DNA from: Microbacterium lemovicicum
Lineage (GTDB): Bacteria; Actinomycetota; Actinomycetes; Actinomycetales; Microbacteriaceae
Direction: 5' to 3'
DNA length: 64,000 nucleotides
Assembly (NCBI RefSeq): GCF_003991875.1
Contig: NZ_CP031423.1
Location: forward strand, 3,100,001-3,164,000
In this document: positions 16,455 to 26,046 of the stretch, one piece after another
How the letters are laid out: each line of letters starts with the position of its first letter
How positions within the stretch are numbered: position 1 is the first letter of the stretch
Made by a program: the position numbers and the translations under genes
The notes under the pieces: generated by a model
Told to the model about the DNA's origin: nothing
Databases searched by the model: none
The model's input: only the letters and a program-made list of their open reading frames with translations

Positions 16455-17617
16455 CGACGCTGACCCCCGACATCCGTTCCGCTCTGGAGCAGCAGGCCAT
16501 CGAGCTGCCCTCGTGGGCGTTCGGCAACTCCGGCACGCGCTTCAAGGTGTTCGCGACCCCCGGCACCCCCCGCGACCCCTACGAGAAGATCGCCGACGCG
16601 GCCGAGGTCAACCGCGTCACCGCGCTCGCGCCGTCGGTCGCGCTGCACATCCCGTGGGACAAGGTCGACGACTACGCCGACCTCCGCCGCCACGCCAACG
16701 ACCTCGGCGTCGAGCTCGGCACCATCAACTCGAACACGTTCCAGGACGACGACTACAAGTTCGGCGCCCTCACCCACGAAGACCCCGCCGTGCGCCGCAA
16801 GGCGATCGCGCATCACCTCGAGTGCATCGACATCATGGATGCCACGGGCTCCCGCGACCTGAAGATCTGGCTCGCCGAGGGGTCGAACTACCCCGGACAG
16901 GCCGATCTGCGCGGCCGCCAGGACCGCCTGCAGGAGTCGCTGCAGGAGATCTACGCGCGCCTCGGCGACGACCAGCGCCTGGTGCTCGAGTACAAGTTCT
17001 TCGAGCCCGCGTTCTACCACACCGACGTGCCCGACTGGGGGACGTCGTACGCGCAGGTGGCGGCGCTCGGCGACAAGGCGATGGTCTGCCTCGATACCGG
17101 CCACCACGCTCCCGGCACCAACATCGAGTTCATCGTGATGCAGCTCCAGCGCCTCGGCAAGCTGGGCTCGTTCGACTTCAACTCGCGCTTCTACGCCGAC
17201 GACGACCTCATCGTGGGAGCCGCCGACCCGTTCCAGCTGTTCCGCATCATCTTCGAGGTCATCCGCGGCGGCGGCCTCAACAACCCCGACGTGGCGTTCA
17301 TGCTCGACCAGTGCCACAACGTCGAGAAGAAGATCCCCGGACAGATCCGCTCGGTGCTCAACGTCCAGGAGATGACGGCGCGGGCCCTGCTCGTCGACGG
17401 CGACGCCCTCCGCGCCGCGCAGATCTCCGGCGACGTGCTGGCCGCCAACGCCGTCTTCATGGACGCGTTCTACACCGACGTCCGCCCCGCGCTGGCGGAG
17501 TGGCGCGAGTCGCGGGGACTCCCCGCCGACCCGATGGCCGCGTACGCGGCATCCGGGTACCAGGAGAAGATCGAGGCCGATCGCGTCGGCGGCGTCCAGG
17601 CCGGATGGGGAGCGTAA
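16451..17617 (+). CDS. rhaI: L-rhamnose isomerase (Pseudomonas stutzeri type)
   Basis: A 388-residue TIM-barrel isomerase converting L-rhamnose to L-rhamnulose. It matches the P. stutzeri/actinobacterial RhaI class rather than E. coli RhaA: WAFGNSGTRFKVF near the N-terminus, then LEYKFFEPAFYHTDV, CLDTGHHAPGTNIE and SFDFNSRFYADDD, which carry the Glu, Asp and His ligands of the two-metal site. The ATG overlaps the mutarotase stop (ATGA), and the aldolase gene follows after 4 nt. Enzymes of this class also act on other aldoses, but the operon fixes the physiological role as rhamnose. Confidence 0.94.
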   Translation: MTTLTPDIRSALEQQAIELPSWAFGNSGTRFKVFATPGTPRDPYEKIADAAEVNRVTALAPSVALHIPWDKVDDYADLRRHANDLGVELGTINSNTFQDDDYKFGALTHEDPAVRRKAIAHHLECIDIMDATGSRDLKIWLAEGSNYPGQADLRGRQDRLQESLQEIYARLGDDQRLVLEYKFFEPAFYHTDVPDWGTSYAQVAALGDKAMVCLDTGHHAPGTNIEFIVMQLQRLGKLGSFDFNSRFYADDDLIVGAADPFQLFRIIFEVIRGGGLNNPDVAFMLDQCHNVEKKIPGQIRSVLNVQEMTARALLVDGDALRAAQISGDVLAANAVFMDAFYTDVRPALAEWRESRGLPADPMAAYAASGYQEKIEADRVGGVQAGWGA

Positions 17618-17621
17618 GCAG

Positions 17622-19658
17622 ATGACGAACGAGACCGCCGCGGCGCTGATCGCCCGCTCCCACCGCCTCGGCGCCGACCCTGCCAACACGAACTACGCCG
17701 GCGGCAACACGTCCGCCAAGGGCACCGAGACCGACCCCGTCACGGGCGAGCCCGTCGAGCTGCTCTGGGTCAAGGGCTCCGGCGGCGACCTGGGCACCCT
17801 CACCGAGTCGGGCCTGGCCGTCCTGCGCCTCGACCGCTTCCGGTCGCTGGTGAACGTCTACCCCGGCGTCGACCGCGAGGACGAGATGGTCGCGGCCTTC
17901 GACTACTGCCTGCACGGCAAGGGCGGCGCCGCCCCCTCGATCGACACGGCCATGCACGGCCTCGTCGATGCGGCGCACGTCGACCACCTGCACCCCGACT
18001 CCGGCATCGCGATCGCGACCGCCGCGGACGGCGAGCGCCTCACGGGTGAGATCTTCGGCGACCGGGTCGTCTGGGTGCCGTGGCGTCGTCCGGGCTTCCA
18101 GCTCGGACTCGACATCGCCGAGATCAAGCGGCAGAATCCGCAGGCGATCGGCACGATCCTCGGCGGCCACGGCATCACCGCCTGGGGCGACACGTCGGAG
18201 GAAGCCGAGCGCAACTCCCTGTGGATCATCGAGACCGCTCAGCGCCACCTCGACGAGCACGGCTCCGCCGCCCCGTTCGGCGCGTCCCGCGAGGGGTTCG
18301 CCGCTCTGCCCGAGGCCGAACGCCGGACGAAGGCCGCCGCGCTCGCGGCGACGATCCGCGGACTCGCCTCGAGAGACAAGCCGATGGTCGGGCACTACAC
18401 CGACTCCGACGTCGTGCTCGACTTCCTCGCGTCGGAGCGCGCGCCGGAGCTCGCCGAGCTGGGCACGAGCTGCCCGGATCACTTCCTGCGCACCAAGGTC
18501 AAGCCGATGCTGCTGGACCTTCCGGCCGACGCCTCGATCGAGGCATCCGTCGCCCGCCTGACGGAGCTGCACGAGCAGTACCGCGCGGACTACCAGGCGT
18601 ACTACGACGCGCACGCGACGGCCGACAGCCCCGCCATCCGCGGCGCCGACCCGCTCATCGTGCTCGTGCCGGGTGTCGGCATGTTCAGCTACGGCGCGAA
18701 CAAGCAGACGGCCCGCGTGGCCGGCGAGTTCTACGTCAACGCGATCAACGTCATGCGCGGCGCCGAGTCGATCTCCACCTATGCGCCGATCTCCGATGCG
18801 GAGAAGTTCCGCATCGAGTACTGGGCGCTGGAGGAGGCGAAGCTGCAGCGCATGCCGAAGCCGAAGACCCACCAGGGCCGCATCGCGTTCGTCACGGGCG
18901 CGGCTTCCGGCATAGGCAAGGCCATCGCGACCCGCCTGGCCGCCGAGGGCGCGTGCGTCGTCGTGGCCGACCTCGACCTGGAGAAGGCGCAGGCCGCTGC
19001 GGCGGAGCTCGGGAACGCGGACGTCGCGATCGGCGTCGCCGCGAACGTCGCCGACGCCGACGGGGTGCAGGCCGCGATCGATGCGACGCTGCTCGCGTTC
19101 GGCGGCATCGACCTGGTCGTCAACAACGCCGGCCTGTCGCTGAGCAAGCCGCTGCTGGAGACGACCGAGAAGGACTGGGACCTCCAGCACGACGTCATGG
19201 CGAAGGGGTCCTTCCTCGTCGCGAAGGCGGCGGCGAAGGCGCTCATCGAGCAGGGCATGGGCGGCGACGTCATCTACATCTCGTCGAAGAACTCCGTCTT
19301 CGCCGGGCCGAACAACATCGCCTACTCCGCGACGAAGGCCGACCAGGCCCACCAGGTGCGCCTGCTCGCGGTGGAGCTCGGCGAGCACGGCATCCGCGTG
19401 AACGGGATCAACCCCGACGGCGTCGTGCGCGGCTCCGGCATCTTCGCGTCCGGCTGGGGCGCCAACCGCGCCGCCACCTACGGCGTCGACGAGAAGGACC
19501 TCGGACAGTTCTACGCGAACCGCACGATCCTCAAGCGCGAGGTCGTGCCCGAGAACGTCGCCGACGCGGTCTACGTGCTGACCGGCCCCGAGCTGAGCCG
19601 CACCACGGGACTGCACATCCCCGTCGACTCCGGCGTGGCCGCAGCCTTCCTCCGATGA
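17622..19658 (+). CDS. rhaD: bifunctional rhamnulose-1-phosphate aldolase / lactaldehyde dehydrogenase
   Basis: A 678-residue fusion. Residues 1 to about 400 form a class II aldolase domain (NTNYAGGNTSAKG; zinc ligands in HVDHLHPDS and GGHGITAWG) that splits L-rhamnulose 1-phosphate into dihydroxyacetone phosphate and L-lactaldehyde. Residues from about 420 form a short-chain dehydrogenase with TGAASGIGKAIA, NNAG and the YSATK catalytic pair, expected to use L-lactaldehyde as in the RhaEW/YuxG proteins. Fusion lets the reactive aldehyde be passed on directly. It sits 4 nt after rhaI and overlaps the kinase by 4 nt. Whether the dehydrogenase half makes lactate or propanediol is not readable from sequence. 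Confidence 0.93.
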   Translation: MTNETAAALIARSHRLGADPANTNYAGGNTSAKGTETDPVTGEPVELLWVKGSGGDLGTLTESGLAVLRLDRFRSLVNVYPGVDREDEMVAAFDYCLHGKGGAAPSIDTAMHGLVDAAHVDHLHPDSGIAIATAADGERLTGEIFGDRVVWVPWRRPGFQLGLDIAEIKRQNPQAIGTILGGHGITAWGDTSEEAERNSLWIIETAQRHLDEHGSAAPFGASREGFAALPEAERRTKAAALAATIRGLASRDKPMVGHYTDSDVVLDFLASERAPELAELGTSCPDHFLRTKVKPMLLDLPADASIEASVARLTELHEQYRADYQAYYDAHATADSPAIRGADPLIVLVPGVGMFSYGANKQTARVAGEFYVNAINVMRGAESISTYAPISDAEKFRIEYWALEEAKLQRMPKPKTHQGRIAFVTGAASGIGKAIATRLAAEGACVVVADLDLEKAQAAAAELGNADVAIGVAANVADADGVQAAIDATLLAFGGIDLVVNNAGLSLSKPLLETTEKDWDLQHDVMAKGSFLVAKAAAKALIEQGMGGDVIYISSKNSVFAGPNNIAYSATKADQAHQVRLLAVELGEHGIRVNGINPDGVVRGSGIFASGWGANRAATYGVDEKDLGQFYANRTILKREVVPENVADAVYVLTGPELSRTTGLHIPVDSGVAAAFLR

Positions 19659-21079
19659 CGGCCAGCGCGGTCCGCGCGGTCGCGGCGGTCGACCTCGGGG
19701 CCACCAGCGGCCGCGTGATGATCGGCCGATTCGACGGGGGGATGCTGCGGCTCGAGCCGGTCGCGCGGTTCCCGAACGGACCCGTGGCGGGCCAGGACGG
19801 CCTCCACTGGGACTTCTCAGCGCTGTACGGGCACATCCTCGACGGCCTCCGGCTCGCGCTCGAGCGCGAGCCGGCGCTGGAGAGCGTCGGGATCGACTCG
19901 TGGGCCGTCGACTACGGCCTGATCCGCGACGGCGCCCTCGTCGCCGAGCCGTTCCACTACCGCGACGACCGCACCGCCCGCGGCGTCGAGGCGGTGCACG
20001 CGGTCGCACCGTTCGACGAGCTCTACCCCCGGAACGGTCTGCAGTTCCTGCCGTTCAACACGCTCTACCAGTTCGCCGCGGACGACCGGCTGACAGGCTC
20101 CGACGTCGCGCTCCTCATCCCCGACCTCGTCGCCTTCCTGCTGACGGGCCGTCGCGGGGCCGAGCGCACGAACGCCTCGACGACCGGGCTGCTCGACGTC
20201 CGCACCGGTGCGTGGGACCTCGGCCTCGCCGCGCGGCTGGGCATCCCCGCATCCGTCCTCCCGGCGATCGTCGATCCCGGCACGCACATCGGCGACGTCT
20301 CCGGCGTCGCGGCGACGCACGTCGGCGCGGTACTGCCGGTGATCGCCGTGGGCTCGCACGACACCGCCTCGGCGGTGGCCGCCGTCCCCCTGAGCTCTCC
20401 GGATGCCGCATACATCTCCTGCGGCACGTGGGGCCTCGTCGGCCTCGAACTGGACGCGCCGGTGCTCAGCGACGCCGCCCGCGCGGCGAACTTCACGAAC
20501 GAGGGCGGCGTCGACGGGCGCGTGCGCTTCCTCCACAACGTCACGGGCCTGTGGCTGCTCAGCGAGACCGTCCGCGCGTGGGAGGACGAGGACGGCTCCC
20601 CTGTCGCGCTTCCGGAGCTGCTGGATGCCGCGGCCGCCGTCACCGGCGACGTGCCGCTCTTCGACGCCGACGACCCGCGCCTCGCCGCCCCCGGCGACAT
20701 GCCGGCGCGCATCGGTGCGGTGCTGGCGGAGGCGGGGTCACCCATTCCCGCTACCCGCCCCGGGCTCGCCCGCACGATCGTCGAGAGCATCGCGCAGGCC
20801 TTCGCCGACGCACTGGCGACCGCGGCGCTCCTGACCGGGCGCGAGCTCGACGCGGTGCACCTGGTCGGCGGCGGATCGCTGAACCGGCTGCTCTGCCAGG
20901 CGACCGCCGACCGCTCCGGGCTGCCGGTGCTCGCCGGGCCCGTCGAGGCCACCGCGCTGGGCAACGTCCTGGTGCAGGGGCGGGCGCAGGGCTGGTTCGG
21001 CCCCGATGCGACGCTGGAGGACCTCCGTGCGGTGGTCACGGCATCCGTCTCGCTCGTCCGCTACGAGCCGCGCGGCTGA
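19655..21079 (+). CDS. rhaB: rhamnulokinase
   Basis: A 474-residue FGGY-family kinase that phosphorylates L-rhamnulose at O-1, feeding the upstream aldolase. N-terminal VAAVDLGATSGRVMIG is the ATP-phosphate motif; IDSWAVDYGLI, HYRDDRT and PRNGLQFLPFNTLYQ are strongly rhamnulokinase-like; the C-terminal lobe has AVGSHDTASAV, YISCGTWGLVG and LVGGGSLNRLLCQ. The ATG overlaps the aldolase stop (ATGA). It is the last gene of the catabolic operon and is followed by a strong bidirectional terminator. Confidence 0.94.
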   Translation: MTASAVRAVAAVDLGATSGRVMIGRFDGGMLRLEPVARFPNGPVAGQDGLHWDFSALYGHILDGLRLALEREPALESVGIDSWAVDYGLIRDGALVAEPFHYRDDRTARGVEAVHAVAPFDELYPRNGLQFLPFNTLYQFAADDRLTGSDVALLIPDLVAFLLTGRRGAERTNASTTGLLDVRTGAWDLGLAARLGIPASVLPAIVDPGTHIGDVSGVAATHVGAVLPVIAVGSHDTASAVAAVPLSSPDAAYISCGTWGLVGLELDAPVLSDAARAANFTNEGGVDGRVRFLHNVTGLWLLSETVRAWEDEDGSPVALPELLDAAAAVTGDVPLFDADDPRLAAPGDMPARIGAVLAEAGSPIPATRPGLARTIVESIAQAFADALATAALLTGRELDAVHLVGGGSLNRLLCQATADRSGLPVLAGPVEATALGNVLVQGRAQGWFGPDATLEDLRAVVTASVSLVRYEPRG

Positions 21080-21120
21080 GAGCCGCCCTCAGGCGAGCGG
21101 AGGTGAGCCGCGCACGCGAA

Positions 21121-21152
21121 GAGCCCGGCCGGATCGTGATCCGGCCGGGCTC
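21121..21152. terminator. bidirectional terminator between rhaB and rhaS
   Basis: A perfect 15-bp inverted repeat (GAGCCCGGCCGGATC, 2-nt spacer, then its complement) lies between two convergent stops. A long GC stem with weak flanking T/A runs is usual for actinobacterial termination. Confidence 0.8.
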
Positions 21153-21167
21153 TCGTGCGTCAGCGAC

Positions 21168-22220
21168 TCAGAAGTCGAACTCGCCGATGTTGTCGGCGTC
21201 GAAGACGAACGGGTCTCCGAGGAGCACCGATCCGCCCTCGCCGACGGTGAAGCTGCCGAGCTTGCCGGCCTCGAAGGTGTCGCCCTCCGCGCCGGTGATC
21301 TCGCCGGTGATGAGCGCCTGCGTCGCGAAGGCGGCCAGGTAGCCGAGGTCGGCGGGGTTCCACAGCGCGAACGCGGTGACGGTGCCGTCCTCGACGTACT
21401 CGCGCATCTGGTTCGGGGTGCCGAGGCCGGTCAACGCGACCTTGCCCTTGTACTCCGACGTCGACAGGTAGCGGCCGGCGGCGGCGATGCCGACCGTGGT
21501 CGGCGAGACGATGCCCTTGAGCTGCGGGTAGGTCTGCAGCAGCGCCGCCGTCTTGTCGAACGAGGTCTGGTCGTCATCGTCGCCGTAGACGACCTCGACG
21601 AGCTCGATGTCCGGGTGGCTGTCGGCCAGCTCGGTCTTCATGAGCTCGATCCACGCGTTCTGGTTGGTCGCGTTGGCCGAGGCCGACAGCACGGCGATCT
21701 GACCGGCGTCGCCGATCTGCTCGGCGATCAGGTCGACCTGCACCTTCGCGATGCCCTCGCTGGTGGCCTGGTTGATGAACAGGTCACGGCAGTCGGGGTT
21801 CGTGTCGGAGTCGAACGTGACGACCTTGACGTCGGCCGAGCGCGCCTCGTCGAGAGCGTCGCACAGTGCTTCGGGGTCGTTGGCCGACACGATGAGTCCG
21901 CCGGTGCCCTGCTGGGCCGCGGTCTGGATGTACTGCACCTGAGACGTCGGCGACGCCTCAGAGGGGCCGACCTCGTCGAACGTGCCGCCGAACTCCTTCG
22001 CGGCGTCCTCGGCACCGCCGGTGGAGGTGTCGAAGTAGGGGTTGCCGAGGTTCTTGGGCAGCATCGTGATCGACAGGTTGGCGTCTCCGCCGCCGGCATC
22101 GCCGCCGCCGCTGGCGGTGCCGCCTCCGCCACCGGCGCAGCCGGCGGCGACCAGGGTCACGCCCAGGGTGAGGGCTGCGGCGATGCCTGCGCGCCGCGTG
22201 CGCTTCATTCCGAACATCAT
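21168..22220 (-). CDS. rhaS: rhamnose ABC importer, substrate-binding lipoprotein
   Basis: A 350-residue periplasmic-binding-protein family 4 (RbsB/RhaS-like) lipoprotein. Signal sequence ends VAAGC (lipidated Cys28), followed by a Gly-rich linker and ITMLPKNLGNPYFDTSTGGAED, the start of the autoinducer/rhamnose-binding class. It captures the sugar outside the membrane and delivers it to the two permeases encoded upstream. The start at 22220 has a GGAAGGA ribosome-binding site; an ATG pair is present. Last gene of the transporter operon, 38 nt after the permease, convergent with rhaB. Rhamnose is inferred from context. Confidence 0.9.
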   Translation of the reverse strand: MMFGMKRTRRAGIAAALTLGVTLVAAGCAGGGGGTASGGGDAGGGDANLSITMLPKNLGNPYFDTSTGGAEDAAKEFGGTFDEVGPSEASPTSQVQYIQTAAQQGTGGLIVSANDPEALCDALDEARSADVKVVTFDSDTNPDCRDLFINQATSEGIAKVQVDLIAEQIGDAGQIAVLSASANATNQNAWIELMKTELADSHPDIELVEVVYGDDDDQTSFDKTAALLQTYPQLKGIVSPTTVGIAAAGRYLSTSEYKGKVALTGLGTPNQMREYVEDGTVTAFALWNPADLGYLAAFATQALITGEITGAEGDTFEAGKLGSFTVGEGGSVLLGDPFVFDADNIGEFDF

Positions 22221-22258
22221 TGTTTCCTTCCTTGGTGCGAGTGGCTCGCGTGTGGGTA

Positions 22259-23326
22259 TTACGGGTTCGTGGATGCCGCGGCTGCGCTGCGACGGCCCTT
22301 GCGGCGTCCGACGGCGGCGACGCGTCGTCGGTGCAGCCAGGCCAGCACGCTCGCGGAGACCACGGACACAATCAGCAGGACGCCGGTGATGACGTTGATG
22401 ATGTCGCTGGTGACGCCGGCCAGTCGGAGGGCGCTGCCGAGCGTCCCGATGAGGAGGACGCCGGCGATCACGCCGTGCAGGGCGCCGCGTCCGCCGAAGA
22501 TCGACACCCCGCCCAGCAGGACGGCCGCGATGATCTGCAGCTCCATGCCCGTCGCGTTGTCGCCGCGCGCGTTGGAGTAGAGCAGCGTGAAGTAGACGCC
22601 CGCGAAGCCGGACATCGCGCCGGACATGACGAACAGCAGGAACTTCGTGCGTCCGACGTCGATGCCGGAGAACTGCGCGGCCTCCTTGTTCAGGCCGATC
22701 GCGTATAGCGAGCGGCCGAAGGGGGTGAAGTGCAGCATCACCGCGAACACGATCGCGAGCACCGCGAAGGGCACGATGATGACCGGGATCGGCGTTCCGG
22801 GGATGTTGGCCTTCGCGAGGTCGGTCCACTCCTCCGGGAACTCCGTGATGGCCGTGGTGCCCAGGAGGCCGACCGCGATGCCGCGGAACAGCGCCAGCGT
22901 GCCGATGGTGACCGCGAGCGAGGGCAGACCGACCACGGTGACGAGGAAGCCGTTGAACGCTCCGGCGACGGTGCCGACGAGGATCGCGACGACGGCCGCG
23001 ACCGGGAAGGGGAGCCCCGCCTGGGTGAGGAGGCCCGTCATGACGCTCGACAGGCCCACGATCGAGGCGACGGAGAGGTCGATCTCCTCGGTGATGATGA
23101 TGAGCGTCATCGGCAGGGCGATGAGCAGGATCGGGGCGACGTCGCGCAGCAGGTAGGTGACCGTGAGGGGGCTGTCGAAGTTCCTGACGGAGGCCAGGGC
23201 GACGATGACGACGATGAGCAGCAGCGCGATGATCGCCGACTCGCGCGTCAGCAGCACGCGGCGCCATGCCGGACGCGCGTGGGCGCGGTAGTCGCGCGTG
23301 GGCAGATTCTCGGTCAGGGTGGTCAT
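22259..23326 (-). CDS. rhaQ: rhamnose ABC importer, permease 2
   Basis: A 355-residue multi-spanning permease of the RbsC/RhaQ family. Hydrophobic segments start at ESAIIALLLIVVIVALASV, and the conserved cytoplasmic loop region shows ITEEIDLSVASIVGLSS, NGFLVTVVGLPSLAVTIGTL and GGVSIFGGRG. It pairs with the permease encoded just upstream (4-nt overlap) to form a heterodimeric channel. The C-terminus is a basic, Arg-rich tail. Confidence 0.9.
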   Translation of the reverse strand: MTTLTENLPTRDYRAHARPAWRRVLLTRESAIIALLLIVVIVALASVRNFDSPLTVTYLLRDVAPILLIALPMTLIIITEEIDLSVASIVGLSSVMTGLLTQAGLPFPVAAVVAILVGTVAGAFNGFLVTVVGLPSLAVTIGTLALFRGIAVGLLGTTAITEFPEEWTDLAKANIPGTPIPVIIVPFAVLAIVFAVMLHFTPFGRSLYAIGLNKEAAQFSGIDVGRTKFLLFVMSGAMSGFAGVYFTLLYSNARGDNATGMELQIIAAVLLGGVSIFGGRGALHGVIAGVLLIGTLGSALRLAGVTSDIINVITGVLLIVSVVSASVLAWLHRRRVAAVGRRKGRRSAAAASTNP

Positions 23327-24360
23327 CGTCCCTCCTCCCGTTGTGCGATGAGTCGTCGGTGCTGCCGGACCGCGAGGATGCGGTCGAGAACGATCGAGCC
23401 GATGATGAGCACGCCCACCACGGCGCGCTGCCAGAAGTCGTCGATGCCGAGGATCGGGAGGGCGCGGTTGATGGTCAGCAGGAGGAAGGCGCCGATGGCG
23501 GCCCCCCACACCGTGCCCACTCCGCCGGAGATGGCGACACCGCCGATCACCGCGGCGCCGATGGCCTGCAGCTCCCACCCGGTGCCGGCCGACGAGCTGA
23601 CCGTTCCGTAGCGCGCGGCGTACAGCACCCCGGCGAGGCCCGACAGCGCACCTGACACCACGAACGCGGTGATGATGCGGCGGGTGACCTTCAGCCCGTA
23701 GAGGTGGGCGGCGGCGGGGTCGGAGCCGATCGCGTAGAACTCGCGTCCGCTGCGCATGTTGCGCAGGTACCAGGCGGCGACGATGAGCACGACGACCGCG
23801 ATCAGCGTGAGGATCGGGATGCCGAGCAGCTGATCGGTGCCGAGCCCGCGGAATTCGCGTGGCAGGTCGGAGGCGTTGATGCGGTCCGAGCCGGTCCAGG
23901 CGACGTTGAGGCCCCGGTAGATGTAGAGCGTGCCCAGGGTGATCACGAGGGCCGGGACCTTCGCCCAGGCGACCAGCAGGCCGTTGATCGCGCCGAGCAG
24001 GGCGCCGAGGATGACGCCGGCGACGAAGACGAGGATGACCGGGATGCCCTCCAGGTCGATGAACAGCCGACCCGTCAGGTAGGCGGTGAGCCCGACGATC
24101 GACCCGACCGAGAGATCGACGTTGCGCGTGATCACCACGATCGCCTGTCCGACGGCGACGAGGAGCAGCAGCGACGGGGTCAGAAGGAGGTCGCGGAAGC
24201 CGTCGTTCGAGAACACGAACGAGGAGTTGGCGGCGGTCGCGGCGACCACGACGAGCACGAGGGCGAGCGCGATGCCGGTCTCGCGAGTGGTCGCGATGCC
24301 GCGCACCATCCGCGCCGCGCGGCTGGTGCCCGGCCGGACCGGTGTCGTGACGGCGCTCAT
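23323..24360 (-). CDS. rhaP: rhamnose ABC importer, permease 1
   Basis: A 345-residue RbsC-type permease with about nine hydrophobic segments and the family motifs [34 protein letters not shown] and [14 protein letters not shown]. It differs clearly from the second permease, as usual for RhaP/RhaQ pairs. Start at 24360 overlaps the ATPase stop by 4 nt, and its own stop overlaps the next permease by 4 nt, so the operon is tightly coupled. Confidence 0.9.
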   Translation of the reverse strand: MSAVTTPVRPGTSRAARMVRGIATTRETGIALALVLVVVAATAANSSFVFSNDGFRDLLLTPSLLLLVAVGQAIVVITRNVDLSVGSIVGLTAYLTGRLFIDLEGIPVILVFVAGVILGALLGAINGLLVAWAKVPALVITLGTLYIYRGLNVAWTGSDRINASDLPREFRGLGTDQLLGIPILTLIAVVVLIVAAWYLRNMRSGREFYAIGSDPAAAHLYGLKVTRRIITAFVVSGALSGLAGVLYAARYGTVSSSAGTGWELQAIGAAVIGGVAISGGVGTVWGAAIGAFLLLTINRALPILGIDDFWQRAVVGVLIIGSIVLDRILAVRQHRRLIAQREEGR

Positions 24361-25883
24361 GCCGCGGCCTCCGCATCGGCGGTCGCGGCGAACATGACGG
24401 CCTCGGGGGTGGCCTCGGCGCGCGGGAACTCGCCCGTCAGCCGGCCCTCCCGCATGACCAGGACGCGATCGGCCATGCCGAGGACCTCCGGGAGTTCGGA
24501 CGAGATCATGAGGATCGCGAGTCCCTGCTGGGCGAGCTCGCTGAGGAGACGGTGCACCTCGGACTTGGTGCCGACGTCGATGCCGCGGGTGGGCTCGTCG
24601 ACGATCAGGACGGTCGGCTCGGTGGCGAGCCACTTGCCGATGACGACCTTCTGCTGATTGCCGCCCGACAGGGTGCCGGTCTCCGCGTCCAGCGCGGCGG
24701 TCTTCACCTCCAGGCGGGAGGCCCACACCTCGGCGGCCTGATTCTCCCGCGCGCCCCAGATGAGACCCCAGGTCGACAGCTTCGAGCGGATGGCGAGCGT
24801 CATGTTGCGCGAGACGCCGTCCTCGAGCACGAGCCCCTGCTTGCGACGGTCCTCCGGGACGAGGGCGATCCCCCGCGCGGTGGCCTTGCGCGGATCGCCC
24901 TTGGGCAGGAGTGCGCCGTGGAGCGTCACGGAGCCCGACTCGTAGGGGTCGACTCCGAAGATCGCACGGGCGACCTCGCTGCGCCCGGCGCCGACCAGAC
25001 CCGCCAGACCGACGATCTCACCGGCGCGGAGCGTGAAGGAGATGTCGTTGAAGACGCCGCGGCGGGTGAGTCCGTCCACGGCGAGGACGACATCGCCGAT
25101 CTCTGCCGAGAGCTTGGGGTACAGCTCGGTCACGTCACGGCCGACCATCTGGCGCACGAGCTCGTCGACGCTCGTGTCGGCGATGGAGGTGGTGTCGACG
25201 TAGGAGCCGTCGCGCATCACGGTGACGGTGTCGCACAGGGCGAAGACCTCGTCGAAGCGGTGGGAGATGAACAGCAGCGCACGCCCCTCGTCGCGCAGGC
25301 TGCGCGCGACCGCGAACAGCCGCTCGACCTCGACACCCGACAGGGCGGCGGTCGGCTCGTCCATGATGAGCACGCGCGCGTCCAGGGAGATGGCCTTCGC
25401 GATCTCGATGATCTGCTGATCGGCGATCGACAGACCCTCGGTGATGCGATCCGGGTCGAGTCCCACGCCGAGGCGCTGGAAGATCTCCGCGGCCTCGGCG
25501 CGCATGGCCTTGCGGTCGATGCGGCCCATCCGGTTGGCGGGCTGGCGACCCATGAAGATGTTCTCGGTGACCGACAGATCTGGGAAGAGCGTGGGCTCCT
25601 GGTAGATCACGGCGATGCCGGCGGCCTTGGACTGCGCAGTGCTGGTGAAGTCGACGGATGCGCCCTCCAGGAGGAACTCGCCGGCGTCGCGGCGGTAGAG
25701 CCCGGCGATGATCTTGACGAGCGTCGACTTGCCGGCGCCGTTCTCGCCGATGAGGGCGTGGATGGATCCGCGGTCGAGCGTGAGGCTGCCGGAGCGGAGC
25801 GCGACGACCGCCCCGAAGGACTTCACCACGCGGGACAGCACCAGAGCATGCTGCGCATCCTGGGGATCGGCGTCGAGGGCCAC
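24357..25883 (-). CDS. rhaT: rhamnose ABC importer, two-domain ATPase
   Basis: A 508-residue sugar-import ATPase with two fused nucleotide-binding domains. Domain 1 has the Walker A motif GENGAGKST, an EGLSIADQQ signature and [10 protein letters not shown]; domain 2 has a degenerate Walker A (GLVGAGRSE) and an intact LSGGNQQKV signature, typical of the RbsA/RhaT class. GTG at 25883 is preferred because GAGGAGGA lies about 6 nt upstream; a GTG at 25889 almost touches that site. First gene of the importer operon, divergent from a LacI gene across a region with a perfect palindrome. 'rhaT' follows the rhizobial naming, not the E. coli symporter. Confidence 0.92.
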   Translation of the reverse strand: MALDADPQDAQHALVLSRVVKSFGAVVALRSGSLTLDRGSIHALIGENGAGKSTLVKIIAGLYRRDAGEFLLEGASVDFTSTAQSKAAGIAVIYQEPTLFPDLSVTENIFMGRQPANRMGRIDRKAMRAEAAEIFQRLGVGLDPDRITEGLSIADQQIIEIAKAISLDARVLIMDEPTAALSGVEVERLFAVARSLRDEGRALLFISHRFDEVFALCDTVTVMRDGSYVDTTSIADTSVDELVRQMVGRDVTELYPKLSAEIGDVVLAVDGLTRRGVFNDISFTLRAGEIVGLAGLVGAGRSEVARAIFGVDPYESGSVTLHGALLPKGDPRKATARGIALVPEDRRKQGLVLEDGVSRNMTLAIRSKLSTWGLIWGARENQAAEVWASRLEVKTAALDAETGTLSGGNQQKVVIGKWLATEPTVLIVDEPTRGIDVGTKSEVHRLLSELAQQGLAILMISSELPEVLGMADRVLVMREGRLTGEFPRAEATPEAVMFAATADAEAAA

Positions 25884-25936
25884 GGCCACTCCTCCTCGTT
25901 GAGGTCCGACTCGATCGCTCGAGTGGTTGAAGACAT

Positions 25937-25950
25937 CTGAATCGATTCAG
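25937..25950. promoter_or_regulatory. perfect LacI operator between importer operon and LacI gene
   Basis: CTGAATCGATTCAG is a perfect 14-bp palindrome in the 163-nt divergent region. Its 12-bp core differs by one base from TGAAACGATTCA at 16004, so the same repressor, or both paralogues, may bind both sites and control import and catabolism together. Confidence 0.7.
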
Positions 25951-26046
25951 GTCGATTTCAGGCTACTCTATGGATGCCGGAACAGGCGGTCAAGTCGATG
26001 AGCGACAGTGATCCAATCGTGATCCAACGACGGATGGGAGGTGCCC

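Noticed and set aside
17457..20009. An 850-codon minus-strand frame opposite the rhamnose aldolase and kinase
   Set aside because: No ribosome-binding site or motif; the plus strand encodes complete, coupled rhamnose genes.
25907..25922. Second operator (ACTCGATCGCTCGAGT-like) before the importer ATPase
   Set aside because: The symmetry is imperfect and made of common CGATCG words; no matching copy occurs at the partner promoter.
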